Assembly (NCBI RefSeq): GCF_014218355.1
Contig: NZ_AP023368.1
Location: 934,001-998,000, forward strand
Reading direction: 5' to 3'
DNA: 64,000 bases
From: Anaerocolumna chitinilytica
GTDB lineage: Bacteria > Bacillota > Clostridia > Lachnospirales > Lachnospiraceae
Shown here: positions 9,234 through 18,199 of the stretch, piece after piece
Layout of the letters: each line of letters starts with the position of its first letter
Numbering within the stretch: position 1 is the stretch's first letter
Made by a program: the position numbers and the translations under genes
Notes under the pieces: model-generated
The model's database searches: none
Told to the model about the DNA's origin: nothing
Seen by the model: the letters and a program-made list of their open reading frames with translations, nothing else

Positions 9234-10100
9234 ATGTTCAGAGAAATGGTGGATGAGGATTTAGAATATGCCAGGTGCATGTTATTAAGAATCAATCATA
9301 GTGCAGCTGATATATTTTATAGGTCTTATAGGGCGGGAAGGGTATCTAAAAAATTCATTCTTGAGCAGGAGTATAATCACGGGGTTTTTACTGTTGTTGA
9401 AGGCGACACCTTTTATTCCTTTCAACTATCTTTTGAAAATGATGTGAGTGACTATGAAGTTATAAAATTCATAGAAGTGGAATTGAATTATTTCGTCAGT
9501 GTACAAGAGAATAAAGATATCTATGTTAATTTTAATGCTTATAATGAAGCACTAGTAAATTATTTTATGGAATACGGTTTAGTAAGAGATGCCCTTGGTT
9601 TCGAGTTTTATATTACAAAAGACTCAGTTAAGGTAAACAGACTGAAAGATTTTACCTTGAGACCAGATATGAGTGCTAAAAATTATGAGGAGGAACATTC
9701 TCTAAAATACCTAAAATTATTAGATGAAGCTTTCAGAAAGCAGCAGATAGCGTGTAAGGAAGATCAAGATATCTTCAGTAAGAATCATGAGGGAAATAAG
9801 GCATGGTTAAAAGGAATGAAAGAAAATGATTTTAAAACTTTTTGGATAAATGATGATTTAGTCGGCTTATATATAGTTAATGAAAATTATATTGATATCA
9901 TTGCAGTACATCCTAATTATGAAAGGAAAGGTTATGGAAGTGATATTCTAAACTATTGCATAAAAGATAGGATATATGAAAATTACTTTGACAATTTATA
10001 TTTAGCGACTTACTACCAGAACAGAAAAGCTCAGAGATTATATCTTAAGAATGGTTTTAAGGTCAGGGGCTTTAACTGTGAAAATACTTACAGAGGTTAA
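9234..10100 (+). CDS. GNAT family N-acetyltransferase with N-terminal extension
   Basis: 288 residues. The catalytic GNAT fold is in the C-terminal third: I-A-V-H-P-N-Y-E-R-K-G-Y-G-S-D-I-L is motif A, and N-R-K-A-Q-R-L-Y-L-K-N-G-F is motif B. The first half may be a degenerate second GNAT domain, as in tandem acetyltransferases. GAGGT precedes the ATG, which follows the GyrI-like gene by 10 nt, so the two are probably one operon. Confidence 0.8.
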   Translation: MFREMVDEDLEYARCMLLRINHSAADIFYRSYRAGRVSKKFILEQEYNHGVFTVVEGDTFYSFQLSFENDVSDYEVIKFIEVELNYFVSVQENKDIYVNFNAYNEALVNYFMEYGLVRDALGFEFYITKDSVKVNRLKDFTLRPDMSAKNYEEEHSLKYLKLLDEAFRKQQIACKEDQDIFSKNHEGNKAWLKGMKENDFKTFWINDDLVGLYIVNENYIDIIAVHPNYERKGYGSDILNYCIKDRIYENYFDNLYLATYYQNRKAQRLYLKNGFKVRGFNCENTYRG

Positions 10101-10126
10101 GTTGCCGTTTTTAAGGAGAATCATAT

Positions 10127-10930
10127 ATGAAGATGTACATGTCAGTGTTTCGGATACGATTTGTGAACAGCCTTCAATACCGTGCTGTTACCTTCGGAGC
10201 AATTATAACAAGGTTTGGATGGGGTATCATGGAAATATTGGCATATTCGATGCTTTACCGGACGGGTCATAATGTTTTCCCTATGGACCTCTCACAAACG
10301 GTTTCTTACATATGGATGCAGCAAATATTTATAGTTCTGTTTTCGGTGGTATTCCAAGATGGTGAAATCTATTCTGCAATTGGAGATGGTTCTATTGCAT
10401 ATGAACTTGTCCGGCCGATGGATTTATATGGCCGCTGGTATTGTCAGTCGGCGGCGAACCGAGTAGCATTTACAGTAGTAAACTGCGTGCCTGTTCTATT
10501 GGTTGCATTATTGATTCCAAAGCCTTATCGGATGTCCCTGCCCCTTGTCAGCGGACAGTTTTTCTTATTTTTAATATCTATGATACTTGCCTTAGGCGTT
10601 GTAGTGGCATTTGCTATGCTTATGTATATTTCTCTGTTCTATATACTATCTCAAAGAGGTGTTAAGATAATCGTAACAGCATTGACAGCGTTTTTATCGG
10701 GAGGAATAATACCTTTACCCTTTTTTCCGCCCTCAGTGCTTGCTATTGTTAAATTACTGCCCTTTGCGGCAATGCAAAATATGCCCCTTCTTATATACAA
10801 TGAGAGTATTGTTGGGGTGGAAGCCTTAAAGGGGATTGCTTTTCAGATATTCTGGCTTGCAGCACTGTTTCTTATCGGTAAGTTTACCATGCAAAATGCA
10901 TTAAAAAGAGTAGTGGTACAAGGCGGATAG
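10127..10930 (+). CDS. ABC-2 type transporter permease (DUF990-like)
   Basis: 267 residues with about six hydrophobic segments and no soluble domain. The motif D-G-S-I-A-Y-E-L-V-R-P-M after the second helix is typical of the paired ABC-2 permeases of this group, often annotated as daunorubicin-type or DUF990 exporters. AAGGAG precedes the ATG. Its presumed partner permease starts 346 nt downstream, beyond a repeat array. The matching ATPase gene is not in the window on either side, which is unusual for this family. Confidence 0.8.
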   Translation: MKMYMSVFRIRFVNSLQYRAVTFGAIITRFGWGIMEILAYSMLYRTGHNVFPMDLSQTVSYIWMQQIFIVLFSVVFQDGEIYSAIGDGSIAYELVRPMDLYGRWYCQSAANRVAFTVVNCVPVLLVALLIPKPYRMSLPLVSGQFFLFLISMILALGVVVAFAMLMYISLFYILSQRGVKIIVTALTAFLSGGIIPLPFFPPSVLAIVKLLPFAAMQNMPLLIYNESIVGVEALKGIAFQIFWLAALFLIGKFTMQNALKRVVVQGG

Positions 10931-10931
10931 T

Positions 10932-11250
10932 AGGAAAAATTGAAAAGCATTTTTCCTACGCAAGTTCGTGCCTGCGAAATCCTCGGCACGAACTTGTTGG
11001 GGAAGGAGAGCTTTTTGGGAAAAAAATAAGAAGCATTTTTCTACCCAAGTACGTGCCTACGAAATCCTTGGCACGAACTTGTTGGGGAAGGAGAGCTTTT
11101 TGGGGGGAAATTGAAAAGCATTTTTCAAGGAGAGCTTTTTGGGGAAAAATTAAGAAGCATTTTTCAAGGAGAGTTTTTTGGGGGGAAATTGAGAAGCATT
11201 TTTCCTACGCAAGTTGGTGCCTGTGAAATCCTCGGTACGAACTTGTTGAG
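10932..11250 (+). repeat. Array of 39-bp units, three of them carrying a 47-bp hairpin module
   Basis: Five copies of an AAGCATTTTTC-centred unit start at 10945, 11031, 11116, 11155 and 11194 (positions of AAGCAT), giving periods of 86, 85, 39 and 39 bp. The short unit reads AAGCATTTTTC then AAGGAGAGCTTTTTGGGG. The long one carries 47 extra bp between those parts (10956-11002 in copy 1). Each module forms a hairpin around a conserved loop, TGCGAAATCCTC (variants TACGAAATCCTT and TGTGAAATCCTC), with stems CAAGTTCGTGCC / GGCACGAACTTG (10961-10972, 10985-10996, perfect), 11046-11057 with 11070-11081, and 11210-11221 with 11234-11245. The gap holds no gene. Confidence 0.9.
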
Positions 11251-11276
11251 ATAGATGGAGATAAGAGAGAAAGGGT

Positions 11277-12065
11277 ATGGTGTTTAAGATGAAGTTATAC
11301 TTAAATTATATATGTATGAACTTAAAGAGCCAGATGCAGTATAAAGTATCCTTCTTTTTAACGATATTCGGGCAATTTATTACAGCTTTTACGGCCTTTT
11401 TTGGATTATATTTTATTTTTTCCAGAGTCAGTGCAGTAGACGGTTTTACGAATAGGCAGGTGTTCTTGTGCTTCGCGGTAATTATGATGGCCTTTTCTCT
11501 GGGAGAGATGTTTGGAGGTGGATTTGCCGTATTTTCACGTTTGCTTGGTAACGGAGAATTCGACCGTGCTCTTGTCAGACCTAGAAATATTTTGTTACAA
11601 ATATTGATGCCCAACATGGATTTTACAAGACTCGGCTTACTGTTACAGGCTATCTTTGTACTATGTTATGCGATTCCAATCAGTGGTATTGTGTGGACTT
11701 GGCAAAAGGTCGTGACGCTCGGTCTAATGATACTTTGCGGAAGTGCTCTGTTCTTTGGATTATTCCTTATAAATGCAGCATTTTCCTTTTTTACGATTGA
11801 AGGCTTGGAGTTTATGAATATTTTTACCTATGGGGCACGGCAGTTCGGCAGATTTCCCTTCTCTGCCTATGGGAACGGAATTCTGAAGTTCCTTACCTTT
11901 GTAATACCGCTGGCTTTAATTCAATATTATCCGCTGCTCTATTTATTGGATAAAGAGAAAAATGTTCTTTTTATGTTCTTTCCGGTAGCAGCATTGCTTT
12001 TTTTAATTCCCAGTTATGGATTCTTCCGATTTGGCTTAAGCCATTACAAATCAACAGGGTCGTGA
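11277..12065 (+). CDS. ABC-2 type transporter permease (DUF990-like), second subunit
   Basis: 262 residues, about six hydrophobic helices, with the family's E-F-D-R-A-L-V-R-P-R-N near residue 95, matching the E-L-V-R-P-M of its upstream partner. ATG 11277 sits very close to AAAGGG, so ATG 11289 (M-K-L-Y-L) may be the true start. Two different permeases in a row usually form the membrane part of one exporter with a shared ATPase, which is missing here. The repeat array between them may have broken up the operon. Confidence 0.8.
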   Translation: MVFKMKLYLNYICMNLKSQMQYKVSFFLTIFGQFITAFTAFFGLYFIFSRVSAVDGFTNRQVFLCFAVIMMAFSLGEMFGGGFAVFSRLLGNGEFDRALVRPRNILLQILMPNMDFTRLGLLLQAIFVLCYAIPISGIVWTWQKVVTLGLMILCGSALFFGLFLINAAFSFFTIEGLEFMNIFTYGARQFGRFPFSAYGNGILKFLTFVIPLALIQYYPLLYLLDKEKNVLFMFFPVAALLFLIPSYGFFRFGLSHYKSTGS

Positions 12066-12094
12066 CAAGAGCATAAGAACAGGAGGTTTCATGT

Positions 12095-12709
12095 ATGAGA
12101 AGGCTTCTTCTTACTTCGGCTGGATTAACGAAAAACCTTGAAGTATTTTTCTTTGATAAAATACAGAAAAGGGCATGTGATATTAAAGTTATCTTTGTTC
12201 CTTCTGCCTCAATTATGAATGACGGTGCAAGAGAAGGGATATCGCTGTGCATTTTCAATCTGATGAATATGGGAATATTGGAGGAAAACATCTCTGTTTA
12301 TCATTTGGGATATCTGTTATCTAAGAATTATACAAGGACATACTCATCAGAGGTTACGGATATCCCGCCTCTCTATCGCCTTCTATCTGTAGATGAGCTA
12401 AATCATTATGATTTGCTGGTTTTCAGTGGAGGTGATTCTGCTATTCTGCTTTCAGAAATTAATCGGACTGGATTTGATGAAGTCATAAAGGGAAGTGTAG
12501 AAAATGGACTGTTCTATTTGGGAGTAAGTGCTGGGAGTATGGTTACTGCCGGGAATTTTCCTGATAGTTTAGGATATATAAGGAATGAAATCCATGTCCA
12601 TTGCAAGGAAGGGACCAACTGCGGTGATCTGCCGAAAGATAACCCAGTTTACCTGGCAGATACACAGGCTATCTGGATAGAAGGCAATTCTGTACAGATT
12701 ATTGACTGA
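12095..12709 (+). CDS. Peptidase S51 family protein (dipeptidase E-like)
   Basis: 204 residues. The nucleophile elbow G-V-S-A-G-S-M carries the expected catalytic Ser, and F-S-G-G-D-S (glycine loop) precedes it, as in peptidase E/cyanophycinase relatives. These enzymes remove N-terminal Asp from dipeptides. A His in H-V-H-C-K-E-G near the end could complete the triad. AGGAGG lies just upstream. The start is 30 nt after the permease stop, so it may be cotranscribed with it. Confidence 0.8.
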   Translation: MRRLLLTSAGLTKNLEVFFFDKIQKRACDIKVIFVPSASIMNDGAREGISLCIFNLMNMGILEENISVYHLGYLLSKNYTRTYSSEVTDIPPLYRLLSVDELNHYDLLVFSGGDSAILLSEINRTGFDEVIKGSVENGLFYLGVSAGSMVTAGNFPDSLGYIRNEIHVHCKEGTNCGDLPKDNPVYLADTQAIWIEGNSVQIID

Positions 12710-12743
12710 AGCAAATAGATAGTTAAGGATCTGTTTTTTAGGA

Positions 12744-12772
12744 TTGACAGCGGATCGTAATAACAATATAAT
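12744..12772 (+). promoter_or_regulatory. Promoter of arsR
   Basis: Consensus sigma-A promoter: TTGACA (12744-12749), a 17-bp spacer, TATAAT (12767-12772). Confidence 0.85.
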
Positions 12773-12775
12773 ATT

Positions 12776-12797
12776 CATATCAAAAATATTTGATTTG
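12776..12797 (+). promoter_or_regulatory. ArsR operator 1
   Basis: CATATCAA, six bases, TTGATTTG, directly downstream of the arsR -10 box. It matches the ATCAA-N6-TTGAT pattern of ArsR/SmtB operators and the second site at 13157, so arsR is probably autoregulated. Confidence 0.75.
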
Positions 12798-12802
12798 AGG
12801 TG

Positions 12803-13120
12803 ATGGAGATAGAAAGCGAACATGTTAAAAACGCCAGAGTATTTAAGGCATTCTGTGATGAAAAACGGCTTGGGATACTGGAACTTTTACGCAGCGGTGA
12901 AAAGTGTGCCTGCGTTTTAATTGAACAGATGGACATCGGCCAATCCTCTTTATCCTACCATATGAAGATCCTTTGTGAATCCGGCATAGTAGACAGCAGG
13001 CAGGAGGGTAAATGGACACATTATCGTTTAAGTGAATCTGGCAGCAGATATGCAGAAGAACTTTTAAATAAACTAACCACTCCTTATGAGGAGCAGCAGC
13101 CTGACCGATGCTGTGATTAA
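12803..13120 (+). CDS. arsR: Arsenical resistance repressor, ArsR family
   Basis: 105 residues from ATG 12803 (GAGGTG just upstream; GTG 12800 is possible). Winged-helix repressor: recognition helix region S-S-L-S-Y-H-M-K-I-L preceded by G-E-K-C-A-C-V-L, whose Cys pair matches the CxC part of the As(III) sensor in helix 3 of ArsR proteins. A C-terminal CC (R-C-C-D) could also bind arsenite. It represses in the absence of arsenite; operators lie at its own promoter and before acr3. Confidence 0.92.
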   Translation: MEIESEHVKNARVFKAFCDEKRLGILELLRSGEKCACVLIEQMDIGQSSLSYHMKILCESGIVDSRQEGKWTHYRLSESGSRYAEELLNKLTTPYEEQQPDRCCD

Positions 13121-13123
13121 GAT

Positions 13124-13146
13124 AACCATCAGTGTGATGGTTTTTC
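13124..13146 (+). terminator. Terminator after arsR
   Basis: AACCATCA / TGATGGTT (13124-13131, 13135-13142), then TTTCTT. It separates arsR from the second operator-promoter region, so acr3-arsC can be transcribed on its own. Confidence 0.7.
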
Positions 13147-13156
13147 TTAAGTATAA

Positions 13157-13178
13157 CATATCAATATTTTTTGATATG
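13157..13178 (+). promoter_or_regulatory. ArsR operator 2, before acr3
   Basis: Perfect palindrome CATATCAA, TATTTT, TTGATATG. It has the same half-sites and spacing as the site at 12776. Confidence 0.8.
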
Positions 13179-13293
13179 AAAACATAAACTTTATAGAATT
13201 AAGGAAATACTATGGAGTTTAAGGCTTTATTATGTTAATCCCGGCTACAAATGAGATAAAAAATAATTTTTGAAATTGAGGAGGTTTAAAATT

Positions 13294-14382
13294 ATGGAAC
13301 GAACGGGTGGCAAACTATCTTTTTTGGATCGTTTTCTGACATTATGGATCTTTATTGCCATGGCAGTAGGAGTCGGCATCGGCAACTTTTTTCCAGGTGC
13401 TGCTACAGCAATAAACAGTCTAAGTTCAGGGACTACTTCCTGGCCTATAGCAGTGGGTTTAATCTTAATGATGTATCCGCCGTTGATTAAAGTCAAATAC
13501 GAAGAGATTGGAAAAGTGGCGGACAATAAGCAGGTATTTGGGTTTTCTTTGCTGCAGAACTGGATCATCGGACCGGTTCTGATGTTCCTGCTTGCCCTTC
13601 TATTCTTACCGGACCAACAGCAATATGCAGAGGGAATCATCATAATAGGACTTGCCAGGTGTATTGCTATGGTAATTATCTGGAATACCCTTGCAAAGGG
13701 GGATAACGAGTACTGCGCCGCACTGGTCGCGCTGAATGCATTCTTTCAGATACTGCTTTACTCAGTATATATCTGGCTGTTTCTTACAATAATTCCTCAC
13801 GCTCTGAAGCTCTCCTGGACAGGAGCAGCTGTTCACATCTCTGTGGGAGAAGTCGCAAAAAGCGTGCTGACTTATTTGGGAATCCCGTTTATCTGCGGGA
13901 TTATCACACGTTTTTCCGTTATACATTTTAAGGGCAGAGAGTGGCTTAATCATACCTTTATTCCGAAGGTTTCACCTCTTGCACTGGGAGCATTACTTTA
14001 TACAATCATCATTATGTTTATGATAAAAGGGCAGTTAATTGTAAGATTGCCTTTTGATGTGGTAAGGATAGCTATTCCCCTATTAATTTATTTTATTTTG
14101 ATGTTTGTCATCAGCTTTTTTATCTCTTATAAAAAGGGATTTCCTTATAAACAAACTACAACACTATCCTTTACAGCAGCCAGTAATAACTTTGAACTTG
14201 CAATAGCAGTATCCGTTGCTGTTTTTGGAATCGGATCCGGCCAGGCTTTTGCCGCCGTCATCGGACCGTTAATTGAAGTGCCGGTTATGATTATACTGGT
14301 ACAGCTTTCACTCTATCTAAAGGATAAATTTTTTGATCAACAAGGCGTGCCATTTAAGAAAGGAGAGAAGAATGGACAATAA
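13294..14382 (+). CDS. acr3: Arsenite efflux permease, ACR3 family
   Basis: 362 residues, about ten membrane helices. The family signature [13 protein letters not shown] lies near residue 295, and a Cys in [12 protein letters not shown] (about residue 122) is the conserved arsenite-relay cysteine of helix 4. It exports As(III) using the membrane potential. ATG 13294 is chosen because GAGGAGG sits 9 nt upstream; upstream in-frame codons precede that site. It overlaps arsC by 11 nt. Confidence 0.93.
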   Translation: MERTGGKLSFLDRFLTLWIFIAMAVGVGIGNFFPGAATAINSLSSGTTSWPIAVGLILMMYPPLIKVKYEEIGKVADNKQVFGFSLLQNWIIGPVLMFLLALLFLPDQQQYAEGIIIIGLARCIAMVIIWNTLAKGDNEYCAALVALNAFFQILLYSVYIWLFLTIIPHALKLSWTGAAVHISVGEVAKSVLTYLGIPFICGIITRFSVIHFKGREWLNHTFIPKVSPLALGALLYTIIIMFMIKGQLIVRLPFDVVRIAIPLLIYFILMFVISFFISYKKGFPYKQTTTLSFTAASNNFELAIAVSVAVFGIGSGQAFAAVIGPLIEVPVMIILVQLSLYLKDKFFDQQGVPFKKGEKNGQ

Positions 14383-14782
14383 ACCAAAAGTCGCATTTAT
14401 ATGCGTCCACAATTCTTGCCGAAGTCAAATAGCGGAAGCATTGGGGAAATATCTTGCTGGGGAAGTATTTGAAAGCTATTCTGCCGGTACGGAAACAAAG
14501 CCTCAGATTAATCAGGATGCAGTTCGCATTATGAAAAAGTTGTATGGTATTGACATGGAGAAAACACAATATTCAAAGCTTTTAGCAGATATTCCTGAGG
14601 TAGATATTGTTATTACCATGGGCTGTAATGTACAATGTCCTTTTCTGCCCTGCAGGCACAGGGAAGACTGGGGACTTGAAGACCCCACAGGGAAATCTGA
14701 GGAAGAGTTTGTCAAGGTGATTGAGGAAATCAATAAAAATATTCAGGTCTTAAAAGAGCATATAAAAAAAGGGAAATATTGA
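14372..14782 (+). CDS. arsC: Arsenate reductase, thioredoxin-coupled type
   Basis: 136 residues with a low-molecular-weight phosphatase fold. The P-loop C-V-H-N-S-C-R starts at Cys11 (nucleophile) and ends at Arg17. The redox cysteines appear as G-C85-N-V-Q-C89-P-F-L-P-C94, and D-P-T-G-K follows, carrying the general-acid Asp. It reduces As(V) to As(III) for Acr3. Extra Cys85 and Cys94 differ from the pI258 enzyme's Cys82/Cys89 layout, so which pair forms the relay disulfide is uncertain. AGGAGAG precedes the ATG within the acr3 end. Confidence 0.92.
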   Translation: MDNKPKVAFICVHNSCRSQIAEALGKYLAGEVFESYSAGTETKPQINQDAVRIMKKLYGIDMEKTQYSKLLADIPEVDIVITMGCNVQCPFLPCRHREDWGLEDPTGKSEEEFVKVIEEINKNIQVLKEHIKKGKY

Positions 14783-14904
14783 ATTTGCATTCCGATATTA
14801 TGGTGTATTACATGTGAATATGGTAGATTTATGTATATTAATGTATTATACTGACAGTAATAAGTACTAACACCATACTAATGAGAATAAAAGGAGACAT
14901 CTGA

Positions 14905-16737
14905 ATGTTAAACTTTTTAAAGAAATCAAAACCCAGTAGTCCTGTATATAAGTGTATACTTTGCAATAATACATTTACGGAATCGGAAATGTCTCCTGTG
15001 GATTCCCTATGCGATGCCTGCAGTTGTGAAGCAAGTGATAACTTTAAATCTCTTATAAATAAAATAGAGAAGCTTCAAGAAATGGATGAAGAAGCGGGGA
15101 ACGCAGGAAATCTTCGTGGGCAAATGAGTTTTTATAAACTTATACTAAAATATATGTATGATTATAAAGAAGCTTACTATGATAAAGGGATTAACCTGGT
15201 TAGTCAAGATTTCAATCAGATGATTCAAAATGCTCAGATGGTCTATGATGGGGTATTGGAAATCCTGTTAGAAGATAGCAAGCAAAGAAATATAATATTG
15301 GAAGAGGATAATATACCATTGACCGATGAACAATGGTTTCAACTTCTGGGAGAACAACATTCGGCTATTGATAAAATTCTTAGTATGTGTGACACGATGG
15401 ATAGAGTGGGGATTGGTTTTTCAGATGGACGGTCCGTGGGGACACAATTCCTTGAAATGGCTATAGAACTCCTCATTTATTTATCTGTTGTAGATGGTGA
15501 GATAGATGAAGTAGAAAAGCAGATTATAATGGAATTATTGCAAGTTGATGACATTGACTATTACATCCAAGCTGTTGAAAAACGTGTTAAAGAAAATGGG
15601 CCATATTCTTTGGAAATTCCTGAATGCATGGATGTTTTTATTAAAGCTGATCAAAAATTAATACGGAATGGTTCAGATAGTGCGGCTGCTATCAGCGTCC
15701 TGATTCTGTTAAAAGAAATGGGAATACTCTTTTTATATAGAAGCTGTTCGGATATTGTTCCTGAAAAGATAGCTGAATTGTATCAATATCTGTTGAATAT
15801 CAATAACTTGCTTGCAATGAATTATTTGCCTATGGACAGCCTAGAAGAATTTTGTGAAGCAGAAATAGAGGAAGTGGCTGTAAAAGATTTAAATACCCAG
15901 GATACTCAGGAGAGTCTTGAAGAGTTAATGGCAGAATTGAATGGGTTAATTGGACTGGATCGTGTAAAAAGCGATTTAAACAGTTTGATTAATTTAATAA
16001 AAGTGCAAAAAATGCGTGAAGAGAGAGGATTTAAACGTATTCCAATATCCTTGCACCTGGTTTTTTCCGGTAATCCAGGAACAGGAAAAACAACAGTAGC
16101 GAGGCTTCTGGCTAGAATATATAAGAGTTTGGGCCTTATCTCAACAGGACAACTGATAGAAACCGACAGGTCAGGACTGGTTGCTGGATATGTAGGTCAG
16201 ACAGCTATTAAGACCCAGGAAATCATCAGCAAAGCTAAGGGCGGGATATTATTTATTGATGAGGCTTATTCTTTGACGGAAAACGGTGGCAACGAAGATT
16301 ACGGGCAAGAAGCCATTGATATACTTGTTAAAGCAATGGAAGATGGGCGTGCTGACTTAGTGGTAATTGTAGCGGGCTATCCAAAGGAAATGGAAAATTT
16401 CTTAAATTCCAATACCGGATTGCGCTCTCGATTTAATAAGTTTATTGAGTTCGATGATTACAGTGCGGAGGATTTAATACTGATTTTAAAAACAATGTGT
16501 ACAAAAGCTGGTCTTACATTATCTGATAAAGCGGAACAGCAAGCATATTCCTACTATGTCAAGCAGAAAAGCATGCATCTGCCTGCTTTTGCAAATGCCA
16601 GAGATGTTAGAAATTACTATGAGAAAGCACTGGTCAATCAGGCAAACAGATTATCACGGGTTGAGAATGTGACTGACAGTATGTTATTCTCAATAGAATA
16701 TGATGATTTGGTTTCTATTGCTTTAGAAACAGAATAA
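14905..16737 (+). CDS. Zinc-finger, TerB-like, AAA+ ATPase (CbbX/SpoVK type)
   Basis: 610 residues in three parts. Residues 15-45 hold a four-cysteine zinc motif (C-I-L-C ... C-D-A-C). Near residues 185-215 a TerB-like stretch, S-V-V-D-G-E-I-D-E-V-E, with its acidic metal-binding pattern, is visible. From about residue 345 comes a CbbX/SpoVK-type AAA+ module: Walker A G-N-P-G-T-G-K-T-T (about 389-397), Walker B I-L-F-I-D-E-A (about 448), G-L-R-S-R-F arginine fingers and an A-N-A-R-D-V-R sensor-2 helix. Such ATPases remodel protein complexes. The TerB fusion hints at stress sensing, but the target is unknown. It is preceded by AAAGGAG. Confidence 0.85.
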   Translation: MLNFLKKSKPSSPVYKCILCNNTFTESEMSPVDSLCDACSCEASDNFKSLINKIEKLQEMDEEAGNAGNLRGQMSFYKLILKYMYDYKEAYYDKGINLVSQDFNQMIQNAQMVYDGVLEILLEDSKQRNIILEEDNIPLTDEQWFQLLGEQHSAIDKILSMCDTMDRVGIGFSDGRSVGTQFLEMAIELLIYLSVVDGEIDEVEKQIIMELLQVDDIDYYIQAVEKRVKENGPYSLEIPECMDVFIKADQKLIRNGSDSAAAISVLILLKEMGILFLYRSCSDIVPEKIAELYQYLLNINNLLAMNYLPMDSLEEFCEAEIEEVAVKDLNTQDTQESLEELMAELNGLIGLDRVKSDLNSLINLIKVQKMREERGFKRIPISLHLVFSGNPGTGKTTVARLLARIYKSLGLISTGQLIETDRSGLVAGYVGQTAIKTQEIISKAKGGILFIDEAYSLTENGGNEDYGQEAIDILVKAMEDGRADLVVIVAGYPKEMENFLNSNTGLRSRFNKFIEFDDYSAEDLILILKTMCTKAGLTLSDKAEQQAYSYYVKQKSMHLPAFANARDVRNYYEKALVNQANRLSRVENVTDSMLFSIEYDDLVSIALETE

Positions 16738-16758
16738 TAAAATAATGGAGTTCAGCAT

Positions 16759-17490
16759 ATGAAATTCGGAAAAATTATTGGTATCGGTAATACAGCAAGC
16801 GTATACGAATGGGAAGAAGGTAAAGTACTTAAACTTTTTCATAAGGAGTACCCTGATGAAGCAGTAGAAAATGAATATCGTAATGCAATGTTAATAAGAG
16901 ATATGGAATTTGCAAAACCTAAGATATATGAAATAATCTCTTATGAAGGCAGAAAAGGCATTATATATGATAAGATAGAGGGAGAATCATTGCTGGATTG
17001 GGTCATGAGAACTCGCGATGTACAAAAATGTGCTTCCTATATGGCAACACTTCATAAAACAGTTGCCCAGAATACTATTTGCAGTGTAGCAGATTACAAG
17101 GATTTTCTGAAGCAATTTATACCACAGACCTCATTACCAGCAGAGGAACAGGATAATTTATTGCAGATGATAGATCAACTACCAAATGGAAACACCTTAT
17201 GCCATGGAGATTTCCATCCGGGTAATATCATATTGTCAGCAGGAGATGCCTATATAATAGACTTTATGAATATCTGCCATGGCGATTATTTATACGATGT
17301 TGCAAGAACGGTATTATTGGTGGAATATACACCGGTACCTCCGGAGGTAGAAGATAAAGAGATGATTCTCAGTTTAAAGAAGTCGCTGACAGATTTATAT
17401 CTATCCTATATGAATGTAACCAGAGAGATGATAAAGGACTATTTAACCGTTCTTATTGCGGTAAGAAAAGGGGAATGTCCCAACGAATAA
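16759..17490 (+). CDS. Aminoglycoside-phosphotransferase-like kinase
   Basis: 243 residues of the APH/choline kinase fold. An N-terminal Gly-rich loop (G-I-G-N-T-A-S-V-Y-E-W) and the lysine in K-V-L-K-L-F are present. The Brenner motif C-H-G-D-F-H-P-G-N-I-I (catalytic Asp) lies near residues 151-161, and D-F-M-N supplies the metal-binding Asp. Clostridia carry many such kinases that do not confer drug resistance. The substrate is unknown. It lies 21 nt after the AAA+ gene, so the two are probably cotranscribed. Confidence 0.85.
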   Translation: MKFGKIIGIGNTASVYEWEEGKVLKLFHKEYPDEAVENEYRNAMLIRDMEFAKPKIYEIISYEGRKGIIYDKIEGESLLDWVMRTRDVQKCASYMATLHKTVAQNTICSVADYKDFLKQFIPQTSLPAEEQDNLLQMIDQLPNGNTLCHGDFHPGNIILSAGDAYIIDFMNICHGDYLYDVARTVLLVEYTPVPPEVEDKEMILSLKKSLTDLYLSYMNVTREMIKDYLTVLIAVRKGECPNE

Positions 17491-17608
17491 AGAAATAAAA
17501 TAACTGTAAGATAATATTAAACAAAGTCTATCGTTGGAAATATTTACAAAATTGTAGATATAAGCTAAAATATTCTTATTATCGTAAAATTCTACAGAAG
17601 GAGATTAT

Positions 17609-18169
17609 ATGTTAATAAGAAAAAAGGTAATACCTATTATATCTGGTTTAGTCATTATGGGATTTAGCATTATTTATATATATCAAAATGTGAATAATCA
17701 AACGAAAATATCAGATGCAAGTAGTGTAACAAGTATGAAAGATGATGCTGATGACGAACCAATTCACGTAAAGGATATGAAATCCTTAGATGACATTACC
17801 GATGATATGATAATACAACGCACGGTAGGTTATAATACTAAAAATTATAGCAGCTCGTATTCTGACAATAATTTTGAAATTAGTGTTGGTACCTTTAGTG
17901 GATGTGATTTTAGTAAAATCATTCATACAGAACAGGAATCAAAAGTAACAATACATTATTCAACAACCATGAAGAAAGATTCTATGAGACTGGATTTGAT
18001 TGTAGATGATAAAATTATATCCATTCCTATTGACCAGAAAGAATTTACTTATACACTACCTAAAGGGGATACAGTTATCGCATTAACAGGCTATAAGGCA
18101 AGTGGTAAAATTGAGATGTCTTTAGATACGAGTACTGGAGTCAAGTTTATACAAGATACAGATTTTTAG
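17609..18169 (+). CDS. Membrane-anchored extracytoplasmic protein of unknown function
   Basis: 186 residues. A single N-terminal hydrophobic helix (about residues 8-27) follows a basic start. The remainder is polar, Asp/Ser/Thr-rich and probably beta-rich (alternating hydrophobic strands from residue 85 to the end). AGAAGGAG precedes the ATG. No family is recognised. It converges on the SdpI-like gene on the other strand. Confidence 0.65.
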   Translation: MLIRKKVIPIISGLVIMGFSIIYIYQNVNNQTKISDASSVTSMKDDADDEPIHVKDMKSLDDITDDMIIQRTVGYNTKNYSSSYSDNNFEISVGTFSGCDFSKIIHTEQESKVTIHYSTTMKKDSMRLDLIVDDKIISIPIDQKEFTYTLPKGDTVIALTGYKASGKIEMSLDTSTGVKFIQDTDF

Positions 18170-18199
18170 CCAAGTGAGATAAATTTATCAAAACTTTCT

